A DNA stretch of 51,640 nt from an uncultured Muribaculaceae bacterium (GTDB taxonomy: Bacteria; Bacteroidota; Bacteroidia; Bacteroidales; Muribaculaceae), in contig CAJUKU010000016.1 of assembly GCA_910587425.1 (NCBI GenBank), positions 1-51,640 on the forward strand, written 5' to 3'. Of this stretch, positions 8,203 to 17,530 are shown piece by piece. The translations under genes and the position numbers were made by a program. Each line of letters begins with the position of its first letter. The first letter of the stretch is position 1. The notes under the pieces were generated by a model, which searched no databases, was not told where the DNA came from, and saw only the letters and a program-made list of their open reading frames with translations.

Positions 8203-9492
8203 TTATTCATCAGCGAGCGCACGCGCGGGATCAACCTTCATGGCGCGGTTTGCAGGGAACCATATTCCGCCTATGATCATGATAGCCAGCAGGATGAATG
8301 TGGCAGCTACAGTCGCGATGAAACGGCCTATCTCAAAGTAGCCGTAGTAATCGGCGTTAAGCTCGTAATGGGTTAAGAGCCAGTCGCCGAGCACAGCCAA
8401 CGGGGTGACTGCGACCAGAATTATAAGTCCCTCGGATATGAGGCGGCGGAAAACCGAAACGTTTGATGCACCGTTAACCTTGCGGACAGCAATCTCGCTG
8501 ACACGTTGCTGTGTGCGGAACCAGAATGTGCCGAGCAGTCCGAGGAACACGCTGACAAGCATGAACACCATGCATGCGATGAATTTGCGGATCTCGACCA
8601 TTCCCTCATGATCAGACTCGATGCGGACAGTATCGTAGCTCTTCACATTAGAGATATAGGTGTTGCCCGAGCGGTAGAGCCGTTCAATGTCGGCTTTGAA
8701 GTTGGCAATGAAATCTACGTCGGCTTCCGGACGGACGCGTACGCTTATCGTTTTACCCTCGAGTATGTCGGTGGTGGATTCGTCGATAGGGATGAATACG
8801 CTTATCGGGAGTCCGGATTCTATACTTGTGCGTTTTATAGGCTTCAACAATCCGCCGATAGTGTAGCTGTTGATAGAATCACCCCAGAAATGGAAGCTGC
8901 GGCCAACCAGATCCTCTGCGCCAATTGTGGCTCTGTTGGCATGGCTGTTGCCATAGCCGTTGAATCCGGGTTTGAACTCAGTAAGAAGCAATTTACCCTC
9001 CCGGAGCAGATCCTGCAGCTGCTCAATGCTGATATCAGCACGGGCTGATTCATAGCCCACCACCGACGGATGGTTGGGGGTCATGGCGCGTCGGTAGACG
9101 TTTACTTCAAGCGAGTCATATTCAGACCATATTGATGTACCATAATAGCTTTGAGAATATGGTTCAGCCTGATACGACAGGCTCGCATCGACCACCTCCG
9201 GGCGTTGACGAATGGCTGCGAGGAGACGCCTCAGCTCGGTGGCGGCAATCTCATTCTCGTCCTCACCTTCGGCAGGTGCGATATAGCGTGGGCTTGATGG
9301 ACCTGTGCGCTTGAACTCCATGCGGTAGACATGCTCGGTGTTGAATCCGGTTGTCTGAAGGCGTGTGGCGCATGCGGTATATAGGAAATCAGCGATGTAC
9401 CATACGATTATGCTTACAATCAGCAGTTCTATGGCAAGCCAGAGGTTCGGATGCCATTCGTTGACGGTCTGTCGGAAAAGTTTGCGTTTCAT
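8203..9492 (-). CDS. FtsX/MacB-type permease B3
   Basis: 429 residues, type B: MKRKLFRQTVNEWHPNLW start, membrane segment about 20-41, periplasmic region with PEVVDASLSYQAEPYSQSYY and REGKLLLTEFKPG, and a C-terminal FtsX module with FRTQQRVSEIAVRKVNGAS and IWFPANRAMKVDPARALADE. It lies 14 bp after A3 in the operon. The membrane and coupling regions are close to B1 and B2 while the periplasmic part has diverged, as expected if the copies differ in what they bind. No ATP-binding motif. Confidence 0.88.
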   Translation of the reverse strand: MKRKLFRQTVNEWHPNLWLAIELLIVSIIVWYIADFLYTACATRLQTTGFNTEHVYRMEFKRTGPSSPRYIAPAEGEDENEIAATELRRLLAAIRQRPEVVDASLSYQAEPYSQSYYGTSIWSEYDSLEVNVYRRAMTPNHPSVVGYESARADISIEQLQDLLREGKLLLTEFKPGFNGYGNSHANRATIGAEDLVGRSFHFWGDSINSYTIGGLLKPIKRTSIESGLPISVFIPIDESTTDILEGKTISVRVRPEADVDFIANFKADIERLYRSGNTYISNVKSYDTVRIESDHEGMVEIRKFIACMVFMLVSVFLGLLGTFWFRTQQRVSEIAVRKVNGASNVSVFRRLISEGLIILVAVTPLAVLGDWLLTHYELNADYYGYFEIGRFIATVAATFILLAIMIIGGIWFPANRAMKVDPARALADE

Positions 9493-9506
9493 GATGCTGG
9501 GTGGAC

Positions 9507-10787
9507 TTAACGGTTGGACGACAGTATAGCCTCAACAGGATTGACGCGTGAAGCGCGCCATGCGGGAATACCTGTCGAGAGAAGGTTGAGGATGAAGCAG
9601 AACAGTACTGCGTAGGCAAACATGGACCAGTTGAGCAGCGATGAGAAACCTACGGTGGCGACTGCGGTCACATTGCTGAATACCATGAATGATCCTCCGG
9701 TATAGATAGCGTCGAAAAGTGTCGATCCGAAGATTATGCATGCGAGAAGTCCGATAAGGCTGCCTATGAGTGTGATGAAGAAGTTTTCGATGAGTATGTC
9801 GAGCATCACTTTTGTCCTTGTGCATCCGAATGCCCGGCGTACGCCGATCTCGCTTACACGGCGGCGCAGACGGCTGCGTGTCATTGAGCTGAGATTGATG
9901 GCAGGAATCAGGAGCAGGATGGCGTAGACGATCAGCCGCTGGCTGCGGTCGTGTGCCAGATCGGGACGGCGTCCGCTGTAGTGGAGTGTCTCGGCTTCCT
10001 GGGCATATGGCGCGCCCTCGATGTTAAAGGAGAACTCCTCATCTTCGGGATGACGCGAGATTATGATATCCACACGGCGGCTCACCTCGTCATAGATTTT
10101 CTGGAAATCGTCAGCCGACCGTGCCTTTATGGCAAGCTGCTTCTTACCGAGTCCAACCGAGGTCCAGAAATCGGTAGGATCCTCTTCGGCGAGCGGAATC
10201 CAGATCTGGGCGAATACCTTGTCCGTTACCGGGCTGACATCCGCCACAACAGCCACGATGGTGTACGTGACATCGTCGAGCGTGATCTCCTTGCCGACCG
10301 CAGCCTCTGGCGATTCGGCTACCTCGCGCGCAGTGCTCTCGGAGATCACAGCCTTATTGAGATGTGAATTCACATCGGCTTCGTTATATGGATGTCCGGC
10401 GATGAAGCGGAAATTGTAGGTGTCGAAAAATCCTGCATCAGTCTGCCGGACATTCGCATCAAAAGCCGGGCGACCTACCGCCGATACTACCGATGAGTTT
10501 ATGTAGTTATCCATTATGGCGACAGATTCCGTTCCGGGAAGATCCTCCCCGAGCTCTTTTGCCACGGCAGCTGACAGCGCATAGTTGCCGGAGCTCTGAC
10601 CTTTTGAGAAAAAGGCTCCGGAGACGTACAGCATGCGGTCGCGGTCTGATTCGGGAGCTATGGAGATCAGCTTGACCTGTTGCAGCATCACCACAACCAT
10701 AATCAGGAATATGGCGAGTGCGGTGCCTATGATGGTCACGGCGGCTATCACGGGCTGCGATTTCAGTTCGTAGACAATCTGTTTCAT
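9507..10787 (-). CDS. FtsX/MacB-type permease A3
   Basis: 426 residues, type A: MKQIVYELKSQPVIAAV start, GTALAIFLIMVVVMLQQV in the first membrane helix, periplasmic MacB-like core with RQTDAGFFDTYNFRFIAG, then NLSSMTRSRLRRRVSEIG and RRAFGCTRTKVM in the coupling region and three membrane helices ending in GIPAWRASRVNPVEAI. The CTR tripeptide after RRAFG is shared only with A1, so A1 and A3 may be the closest pair. First permease after the TolC gene (22 bp gap). Confidence 0.88.
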   Translation of the reverse strand: MKQIVYELKSQPVIAAVTIIGTALAIFLIMVVVMLQQVKLISIAPESDRDRMLYVSGAFFSKGQSSGNYALSAAVAKELGEDLPGTESVAIMDNYINSSVVSAVGRPAFDANVRQTDAGFFDTYNFRFIAGHPYNEADVNSHLNKAVISESTAREVAESPEAAVGKEITLDDVTYTIVAVVADVSPVTDKVFAQIWIPLAEEDPTDFWTSVGLGKKQLAIKARSADDFQKIYDEVSRRVDIIISRHPEDEEFSFNIEGAPYAQEAETLHYSGRRPDLAHDRSQRLIVYAILLLIPAINLSSMTRSRLRRRVSEIGVRRAFGCTRTKVMLDILIENFFITLIGSLIGLLACIIFGSTLFDAIYTGGSFMVFSNVTAVATVGFSSLLNWSMFAYAVLFCFILNLLSTGIPAWRASRVNPVEAILSSNR

Positions 10788-10809
10788 GATCGGTTTATGA
10801 TATTAGAGG

Positions 10810-12276
10810 TCAGTTTTTCACTATCCTGTCGATATCGGCGTCGATGCCGGTGCCGCGTTCGTAATCCCAAAGTGTGAGCGAGCGTAGCTGGTAGAAGTAA
10901 TACCAGTATTGGTAGAGTTCGTTGACGTATGTCTGTCGGCTCTCATCCTTCTTCACCTGCGAGTCGTTGAGGTCGAGGGTGGATATTCTTCCGATGAGAT
11001 ATGTCTCCACGTTGGTGTCATATCGGCGCTGGGCGATTTCAGATGCCTTGTCGGCTATGGCAAGCTGCTCCATCTGGTTGCAGAAGCGCTCAACGAGCAC
11101 AAACAGATCCTGCGAGAAGTTCATAGTCTCCTGGCGCAGACGGCTCTCAACCACCTGACGGTTGCTCTCGGCGACTTTCACTTTACCTCTGCGCTTGCCC
11201 CAGTCGAGAATCGGGATGCTGAATCCTATCTCGACGACCTGATTGTCCTTCAGGTTGTTGTAGGCTGATCCGAATGTATGGTCGGTGCCGGTGTAGCCAA
11301 CCTGCGCGAAGAGTGAGATCTGGCGGAGGTTGCCTTTAGCCTTAGCGACCTCATAGTCAGCCTCAAGCTGACGGCGGCGCAGGTTTTTCGCAAACTTATT
11401 GTTGGCGAGCGCGCGGTCGAGCGCGTCGGCGTATGTTATGTCGATCGTCGGTATGTGCGACGGAATGTCGGGCACGATCTCCACAGCCTCGTCGATATCG
11501 AGGAACGAGCGGAGCGTGAACATGTGGCTGCGCAGGTTGCTCTGGTAGTCGGTGTATGTCGAGCGTGCATTGAGGAGGTTCAGCTCCATCTGCAGCAGGT
11601 CGTTCTCGCTGATCTGTCCCATTGCGCGCTTCTCCTTCGCCACTTCGTAAAGGCGCGTGGCATTGTCGAGGTTCTGCTGTGCGATCTCGAGATTCTCGTT
11701 AGCCATGAGCAGATTGAAGTAATATCCTATGGCATTCATCGCCACGGTCTCGGTGTCCGACAGGAACTTTGCCTTAGCCTCGGCATAGCGCACAGGCTCG
11801 ATCTTGCGGTCCCATTTCACGGTGTTAACTCCGAATATGGGCTGATTGAGTGTCAGTGCTACAGGAATAGACATGAAGCGGTTGTACTTGTCGCCGTCGA
11901 GCTGCCTGTAGAAATCGAGCGAGGTGTTGAGCGAGAGTGATCCGCCCGTTAGCCAGATGTTCTGCGTCATGGCGAGTTCGCCGGTCATCTGCAGATAATT
12001 GTTTCTGACGAACGTGTATGATCCCTCGGAATCCATATATGCGCTGTACTGCTTGCGGTAGGCAGGCACGGTGGCGTTGAATGTCAGTTCGGGGAGCAAT
12101 TCGGCGCGGTATGTACGGTATTCCCAGTATGCCGTGCGGAGTTCGTTGAGTGCGACAGCAGCGTCGACGCTGCGTGAGCGTGCGCGGATGATTGCCTCAT
12201 CGAGGGTGAGACGCAGTGTGTCCTGCGCCGTCACCGTCAATGAAACAAAGAGGCAAATGATAGTAATTAATCGCAT
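10810..12276 (-). CDS. TolC-family outer-membrane efflux protein inside the array
   Basis: 488 residues with a cleavable signal peptide (MRLITIICLFVSLTVTAQ) and the two-fold repeat layout of TolC proteins: long alpha-helical hairpins rich in A, E, Q, N and L (for example AQQNLDNATRLYEVAKEKR) and short beta strands. It should form the trimeric outer-membrane channel and periplasmic tunnel, joined to the adaptor encoded at 18296-19552. It sits between the second and third permease pairs (81 bp after B2, 22 bp before A3), so it is transcribed within the array. Length is usual for the family. Confidence 0.92.
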   Translation of the reverse strand: MRLITIICLFVSLTVTAQDTLRLTLDEAIIRARSRSVDAAVALNELRTAYWEYRTYRAELLPELTFNATVPAYRKQYSAYMDSEGSYTFVRNNYLQMTGELAMTQNIWLTGGSLSLNTSLDFYRQLDGDKYNRFMSIPVALTLNQPIFGVNTVKWDRKIEPVRYAEAKAKFLSDTETVAMNAIGYYFNLLMANENLEIAQQNLDNATRLYEVAKEKRAMGQISENDLLQMELNLLNARSTYTDYQSNLRSHMFTLRSFLDIDEAVEIVPDIPSHIPTIDITYADALDRALANNKFAKNLRRRQLEADYEVAKAKGNLRQISLFAQVGYTGTDHTFGSAYNNLKDNQVVEIGFSIPILDWGKRRGKVKVAESNRQVVESRLRQETMNFSQDLFVLVERFCNQMEQLAIADKASEIAQRRYDTNVETYLIGRISTLDLNDSQVKKDESRQTYVNELYQYWYYFYQLRSLTLWDYERGTGIDADIDRIVKN

Positions 12277-12357
12277 TTCGGGGTATGATCTGTGTTAATG
12301 AAAAAGAGAGGAGAATGAGTAATGGCTTATGAAAGCATCAGAAATTGTGTTTAAGTG

Positions 12358-13611
12358 TCATTCGTTGGCGAGCGCTACGGCGGCGTTGACTTTCATGGCG
12401 CGGCGTGCGGGGAACCAGATGCCGAGCACCACCATGAGAGTCATGAGCAGGAAGGCAATGCCCGCGCAGATGAACAGGCGTCCCCATCCGAAGTATCCGT
12501 CAGCCCATGTGGCGATCTCGTGCGTCGCGAGGAAGTAATCCGTAATCAGTGCAGGCACGGTGGCGATGCAGAGGAGGATTACGCCTTCTGTGACCAGACG
12601 GCGGAACACAGAGGAGTCGGTGGCACCGTTGACCTTGCGCAATGCAATCTCACGCACACGCTGCTGGGTGCGGAACCAGAAGATACCCAACAGTCCGAGG
12701 AATATGTTGAGCAGCAGGAACGACATTCCGGTCACGTAGTTACGGATCTGGCTGGTGTTGAATGTGTGGTAGTTGCGGCGTATGTCGTCAAACGATTGCA
12801 CGTTGGTGAGCAGATAGTTGCCTACATGGAACTGCGACTGCGCCTCCTCCATCAGCTGGTCAACAATGCCTTTGTCCATGTCTGGACGCACTCGGATACA
12901 TAGCTCTTTCATGAACAGTAGGCTTTCGTTGCCGGCGACTGCAGGACCTACCAGTACTGCTACATCCCAGGTGGAGTAGTCATCGTAACGCATCGGTTTC
13001 AGAGCTGTGCCGGCAGTGAAGAGAGTGCTGTCGTCTGGAAAATGGATATCGTTTCTGTCTATTTCCGACATTCTCGGACCTGCGGAGCCGAGCTTCGAGC
13101 CATTGCGGAAGAAATTGTCAGTGAATAGAAATTTTCCTTCTTCAAGCTGACGAGCCAGTTCATCGGGAGTTTCTCCATCGATTCCCTCATAACGGAACAC
13201 CTTGACAAAGTCGGGTGTGGCTAACCGCTGTAATCCATTGGCGATGATGGTGTCGGTCTGAAGAGTGATGTATGAATTGCTGCCGTTGTAGTGGTAGGAT
13301 GAGGCTGAGTAGCTGACAGCTTCGACTTCCGGACGGCGGCGCAACCGCTCCATGATCTCGAGTTTATCGGCGATCTTGTCATCATCTGTGCGTCCTTCAA
13401 CGTACAGCGGACTCTTGTCAGTCACCTCATATAGCGATAAAAGATAGCAATGGTCAGTGTTGAAACCGCGGTCGCGGTTGTAGATTGATGCGGTTGCATA
13501 GAAGTAATCGACTATGTACCACAGCACGACGCTTACGATGATGAATTCCATCACAACCCAGAGGTTGGAGCGCCACTCGTTGAGCATCTGTTTCAAAAGT
13601 TTGCGATTCAT
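12358..13611 (-). CDS. FtsX/MacB-type permease B2
   Basis: 417 residues, the shortest B copy: MNRKLLKQMLNEWRSNLW start, first membrane helix with FIIVSVVLWYIVDYF, periplasmic region with RPEVEAVSYSASSYHYNGS and LEEGKFLFTDNFF, then FRTQQRVREIALRKVNGAT and WFPARRAMKVNAAVALANE in the C-terminal FtsX module. RVREIAL replaces the RVSEIAV or RVGEIAV of sibling copies. It follows A2 by 12 bp and is followed by the TolC gene after 81 bp, the largest gap within the permease run. Confidence 0.88.
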   Translation of the reverse strand: MNRKLLKQMLNEWRSNLWVVMEFIIVSVVLWYIVDYFYATASIYNRDRGFNTDHCYLLSLYEVTDKSPLYVEGRTDDDKIADKLEIMERLRRRPEVEAVSYSASSYHYNGSNSYITLQTDTIIANGLQRLATPDFVKVFRYEGIDGETPDELARQLEEGKFLFTDNFFRNGSKLGSAGPRMSEIDRNDIHFPDDSTLFTAGTALKPMRYDDYSTWDVAVLVGPAVAGNESLLFMKELCIRVRPDMDKGIVDQLMEEAQSQFHVGNYLLTNVQSFDDIRRNYHTFNTSQIRNYVTGMSFLLLNIFLGLLGIFWFRTQQRVREIALRKVNGATDSSVFRRLVTEGVILLCIATVPALITDYFLATHEIATWADGYFGWGRLFICAGIAFLLMTLMVVLGIWFPARRAMKVNAAVALANE

Positions 13612-13623
13612 GGGTAATGTGGA

Positions 13624-14901
13624 TTAGTGTGTGGAACCGAAAAGTGAGTTGACTATGCTCTGACGCGACGCGCGCCATGCGGGCAATCCGCTGCAGAGCA
13701 GGTTGATCACGAAACAGAAGCCTATAGCCCAGGCGAATGTCGACCAATGGAGCAGTACGTCCATGCCTACTTTCGGTGCAATGGTCGATGTAGTCATCAT
13801 GGTCGAGAACAGCATGGGACCGCACAACAATGCGAATACTATGCAAAGCGCAAGACCTACGGCACCTGCTATGAGTGTCGTCACCAGATTCTCGCCGAGC
13901 AGCGAGCTGATTATGCGCCAGGTCGACGCTCCGTATGCACGGCGCACGGCAATCTCCTCCATCCGTCGGCGCATGCGGCTCTGTGTCATCGCGCTCAGGT
14001 TGATGGCGGGCACGATCAGAAGTATCAGGAATACGATCATGCGGTCCTTGCGGTTCTTCTCAAGATCAGGTTCCATGTTTACCCAATGTGCCACGGCATC
14101 TTTCTCCTGTGTATAGGGACGGTTTCGCCAGATTATCTCCATTCTCTTGCTCTCGCGCAACTGCGAGTTGAGAGCCTCGCCTACGCGTGAGATCTCATCG
14201 CGTATCGCATCGAAGTCGGATGCGGAGCGGGCAAGGATTGTGGCGTTAAGCATGCCCAGCTCACTGTTCCAAGTGTTTTCCTGAAGACCGGTGGATGTGA
14301 ACGGAATCCATATCTGTCCGTAAGCGTGGTCGGCAAGTGTGGAGACCTCGTCAACCACTCCGGCAACGGTGTATGGAGCAGTGTTGAGCAGAAATTCACG
14401 TCCTGCGGCATCGGTGGTGCCGAACAGATCGCGTGCCACGCTTCGGGTGATGACAGCTTTAGGCAGTCCGGATTCAAAATCGGCTTCCGTGTAAGGGGCA
14501 CCGTTGATGAAATGGAGGTTGAATACATCGAAGAATCGATGGTCGGTCTGCTGCACATCAAATTGATACATACGCTCGTTGGGAGTATTTGCCGACATCG
14601 CCTCTGTCCCGGCGGAATATGCTGTGACATTTTCCGGGATCTTCAACGGCAATAACAGTGATTCAAATGCACCGTAGCTTAAGTATGCATTGGATTCGTT
14701 GTTATCGCCGTCTACGTAATGTATGCTCATGCCGCGCCAGTGGAGCATGCGGTCGCGTGCGCTTTCGGGGGCGAACGGCACCACCTTGACCTGCTGGAGC
14801 ATCACCACAACCATTATCAGGAATATGGCGAGAGCGGTGCCTATGATGCTCACTCCGCTTACCACCGGTTGTGATTTCAGTTCGTATATTATCTGTTTCA
14901 T
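13624..14901 (-). CDS. FtsX/MacB-type permease A2
   Basis: 425 residues, type A: MKQIIYELKSQPVVSGV start, GTALAIFLIMVVVMLQQV first helix followed by PFAPESARDRML, periplasmic core with QQTDHRFFDVFNLHFING and VAGVVDEVSTLADHAYGQIW, then NLSAMTQSRMRRRMEEIA and VRRAYGASTWRII at the coupling helix. RMEEIAVRRAYG differs from the RVSE(I/V)GVRRAFG of A1 and A3. It starts 22 bp after B1. Role as for the other half-size permeases: extraction or mechanical transmission across the inner membrane, powered by a separate ATPase. Confidence 0.88.
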   Translation of the reverse strand: MKQIIYELKSQPVVSGVSIIGTALAIFLIMVVVMLQQVKVVPFAPESARDRMLHWRGMSIHYVDGDNNESNAYLSYGAFESLLLPLKIPENVTAYSAGTEAMSANTPNERMYQFDVQQTDHRFFDVFNLHFINGAPYTEADFESGLPKAVITRSVARDLFGTTDAAGREFLLNTAPYTVAGVVDEVSTLADHAYGQIWIPFTSTGLQENTWNSELGMLNATILARSASDFDAIRDEISRVGEALNSQLRESKRMEIIWRNRPYTQEKDAVAHWVNMEPDLEKNRKDRMIVFLILLIVPAINLSAMTQSRMRRRMEEIAVRRAYGASTWRIISSLLGENLVTTLIAGAVGLALCIVFALLCGPMLFSTMMTTSTIAPKVGMDVLLHWSTFAWAIGFCFVINLLCSGLPAWRASRQSIVNSLFGSTH

Positions 14902-14923
14902 GGATGTTTGTTTGGAAGTTTTG

Positions 14924-16207
14924 TCACTCGTCGGCGAGTGCTTGAGAGGGGTTTACCTTCATGGCACGGCTTGCGGGGAACCAGATGCCGCAGATAATCA
15001 TGAGTGCCAGCAGTGCGAAAGCAAGGGCGGCACACAGCACGAACTGCCATGTCGGGAATGAGTCGGTGAATGTAAGTATGAGCAGGTCGAAGTGTTTCAG
15101 CAGCCAGTCGCACAGGATTGCAACCGGAGTCACAGCCACGAGTAATGTGAGTCCCTCACCCATCAGGCGCCGGAATATATCGAGATCTGTAGCACCGTTG
15201 ACCTTGCGCACGGCAATCTCTCCGACGCGTTGCTGCGTGCGGAACCAGAATGTGCCGAGAAGCCCGAGGAATATGCTGAGCATCAGGAATCCGACGCAGG
15301 CAAGACGTGTGTAGACAAGCTCGCGTTGGGGCGCCTGTACCATCTGCCGTTGGTATTCGATAGGTTTGAGATCATTGGCATAGACGTTGTTTATCGTCAG
15401 ATAGTTGCCCATCTTGCTGTCGATCCACTCCTCGAACTCGCGTGTTTTCTCAGGATCCACGCGTACGGTGAGCTCATTGACCCAGTCCGGATGACATCCG
15501 CCGTTCTCATCCACCGACCGCCAGAATATGGTAGGCTTGTTAGCAGGTTCGTAGTCATTGCGCTTCTGCGGAACTACCACCACGATCTCACATGTCGCTG
15601 AATCGCTGCCGTTGTAAAGATACGCCCAGTCATCAGCCATGCGTTCGGGAGTGTCGTAGCTGAGTCCATTTCCGTTTTCGAACACATTGGAGGTTATCAG
15701 CATCTTGTCTTGACGCAGCTGTTCGGCAAGTTCTGCCGGGCTCTCGCCGTTGTAGCCATGGATCTGCATGACCTCCATGTAGGACGGCGACACACGCTTG
15801 TTGTTGCATATTGTCCAATGGATGGAGTCGAGTTTCTCCTTATAGGCGAGTCTTACCCCCATTCCGCTGAAATTGTAGGTGTACGGTATCGCGGAAAATG
15901 ACATTGCCACAGCTTGTGCTCCCGGGGCTTCCTTTAGACGGTTGTATAACGCGTAGAAATCCTCTTTCAGTTCTTCCTCACCGCCGCGGTCGGCAATGAA
16001 CCTTGGTGAATCATCTGCTATCACGTTGAATCCAACCTGATAGACGCCTGTGACATCATATCCAGGCGATACTGTCAGGCACGACAACGTTGACACCACG
16101 GTGACCAGCACATACCACAGCACAACGCTGACTATCATCAGTTCGACAGCGAGCCAGAGGTTTGACCGCCATTCGTTGAATATCTGCGATGTAAGTTTTC
16201 TTTTCAT
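14924..16207 (-). CDS. FtsX/MacB-type permease B1
   Basis: 427 residues, type B: MKRKLTSQIFNEWRSNLW start, first helix AVELMIVSVVLWYVLVTVV, periplasmic domain (about 45-295) with SFSAIPYTYNFSGMG and LRQDKMLITSNVFENG, then FRTQQRVGEIAVRKVNGAT and WFPASRAMKVNPSQALADE. It lies 8 bp after A1, the tightest non-overlapping spacing in the operon. No signal peptidase site and no ATPase motifs. Confidence 0.88.
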   Translation of the reverse strand: MKRKLTSQIFNEWRSNLWLAVELMIVSVVLWYVLVTVVSTLSCLTVSPGYDVTGVYQVGFNVIADDSPRFIADRGGEEELKEDFYALYNRLKEAPGAQAVAMSFSAIPYTYNFSGMGVRLAYKEKLDSIHWTICNNKRVSPSYMEVMQIHGYNGESPAELAEQLRQDKMLITSNVFENGNGLSYDTPERMADDWAYLYNGSDSATCEIVVVVPQKRNDYEPANKPTIFWRSVDENGGCHPDWVNELTVRVDPEKTREFEEWIDSKMGNYLTINNVYANDLKPIEYQRQMVQAPQRELVYTRLACVGFLMLSIFLGLLGTFWFRTQQRVGEIAVRKVNGATDLDIFRRLMGEGLTLLVAVTPVAILCDWLLKHFDLLILTFTDSFPTWQFVLCAALAFALLALMIICGIWFPASRAMKVNPSQALADE

Positions 16208-16215
16208 TGTCTTGC

Positions 16216-17496
16216 TTAACGGTTAATTCCTCCGAGAGCCTCCACCGGATTGAGACGTGACGCGCGCCATGCGGGGATTCCGGAGCTGAGTATATTGAGA
16301 AAGAAACAGAACAGTATGGCGAAGCCGAGGGTCGACCAGCTTATGAGCATTGAGGCATCAAGCATAGCGCCGGTGGAGAGTGATCCGTAGGTTGCGGTTG
16401 TCATAGAGCAGTATATCCATGCGAACACCACGCTCAGCAACAGTCCGATGACGCCTCCGATCAGGGTGACTATCATGTTCTCGCCGATAATGTCGAGTAT
16501 GACTCTCGAACGGGTGCAGCCGAATGCACGGCGAACGCCCACCTCGCTGACACGCCGGCGCAGACGGCTCTGTGTCATGGATGAGAGATTGATCGCAGGA
16601 ATGATCAGCAGCACCAGATAGATGCCATACCGCTGGCGGCGTGAAGTCGTCGGGTCAGGTGTGGTGTTTGATCCGTGGGGCTCCAGTTTCTGCTCGATGG
16701 TAAATGGCTGGTCATGGTAGACGATCTCGAAGTTATCGGCGCGCTTCAGTGTGCTCAATGCCTCGATACGTCGCTGTATCTCAGCCTTTATATCCGCCAC
16801 ATCGGCTCCGGATTCCCTCAGCAGGTAAGCCTGGAAAGGTCCGCCTTCGGGTGGCCCGTAGGTCTGGTTCTGGCGTCCGGTGTTCATGTATGGTATGAAC
16901 ACCTGTGAGTAGGCATTCCAGGCAAGTGTGGATACATCCTTCACCACACCCGCTACGGTGTATGGCTTCTGGCTTATGAAAATCTCACGTCCGGTGGCAT
17001 CCGATGTGCCGTAAAGGGTGCGTGCGATATTTTCGGTTATCACTGCCACCGGCAGTCCGGCTTCCGAAGCTGCATTGTCGAACGGCTTTCCGGATACAAA
17101 ACGGAAGTCGAAAATATCGAAGAATGCATCATCGACGTAGCGTATGTCGATACTGTACGGGCGTGAGCCAGGTACCTGGACATCCGTACGGTCGTCGCCC
17201 ATGATTGCGTAGCTTATACGCTCCACTCCCGGCAGGTCGCTGTAAAGCTCCTTGATGTAGTGGAGTGAGGTCGACATCGATTGCTCGTTGCCCTCCTGAT
17301 CGTTAATTCCTTTCAGGTGTACGAACTCGCCGAAGAGCAGACGGTCACGGTTGCTTTCCGGAGCGAAGGGTGTGGTGCTTACGCTCTGGAGCATGACCAC
17401 GACCATTATCATGAATACTGCCAAGGCAGTACCTATGATAGTGACCGCACCGATCAGCGGTTGGGATTTCAGTTCTGATATAATCCTGTTCATCAA
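16216..17496 (-). CDS. FtsX/MacB-type permease A1 (first permease of the array)
   Basis: 426 residues, type A: MMNRIISELKSQPLIGAV start, GTALAVFMIMVVVMLQSV first helix, TTPFAPESNRDRLLF after it, periplasmic core with YVDDAFFDIFDFRFVSG, then NLSSMTQSRLRRRVSEVG and RRAFGCTRSRVI at the coupling helix and GIPAWRASRLNPVEAL at the end. It follows the ATPase gene by 34 bp. The double Met at the start leaves one codon of uncertainty. Family members (FtsX, MacB, LolC/E) work as dimers; an A-B heterodimer is the simplest reading of the strict alternation. Confidence 0.88.
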   Translation of the reverse strand: MMNRIISELKSQPLIGAVTIIGTALAVFMIMVVVMLQSVSTTPFAPESNRDRLLFGEFVHLKGINDQEGNEQSMSTSLHYIKELYSDLPGVERISYAIMGDDRTDVQVPGSRPYSIDIRYVDDAFFDIFDFRFVSGKPFDNAASEAGLPVAVITENIARTLYGTSDATGREIFISQKPYTVAGVVKDVSTLAWNAYSQVFIPYMNTGRQNQTYGPPEGGPFQAYLLRESGADVADIKAEIQRRIEALSTLKRADNFEIVYHDQPFTIEQKLEPHGSNTTPDPTTSRRQRYGIYLVLLIIPAINLSSMTQSRLRRRVSEVGVRRAFGCTRSRVILDIIGENMIVTLIGGVIGLLLSVVFAWIYCSMTTATYGSLSTGAMLDASMLISWSTLGFAILFCFFLNILSSGIPAWRASRLNPVEALGGINR

Positions 17497-17530
17497 TCAG
17501 TGATTCAAGATTTTTCTTGTTTTAATTGGT

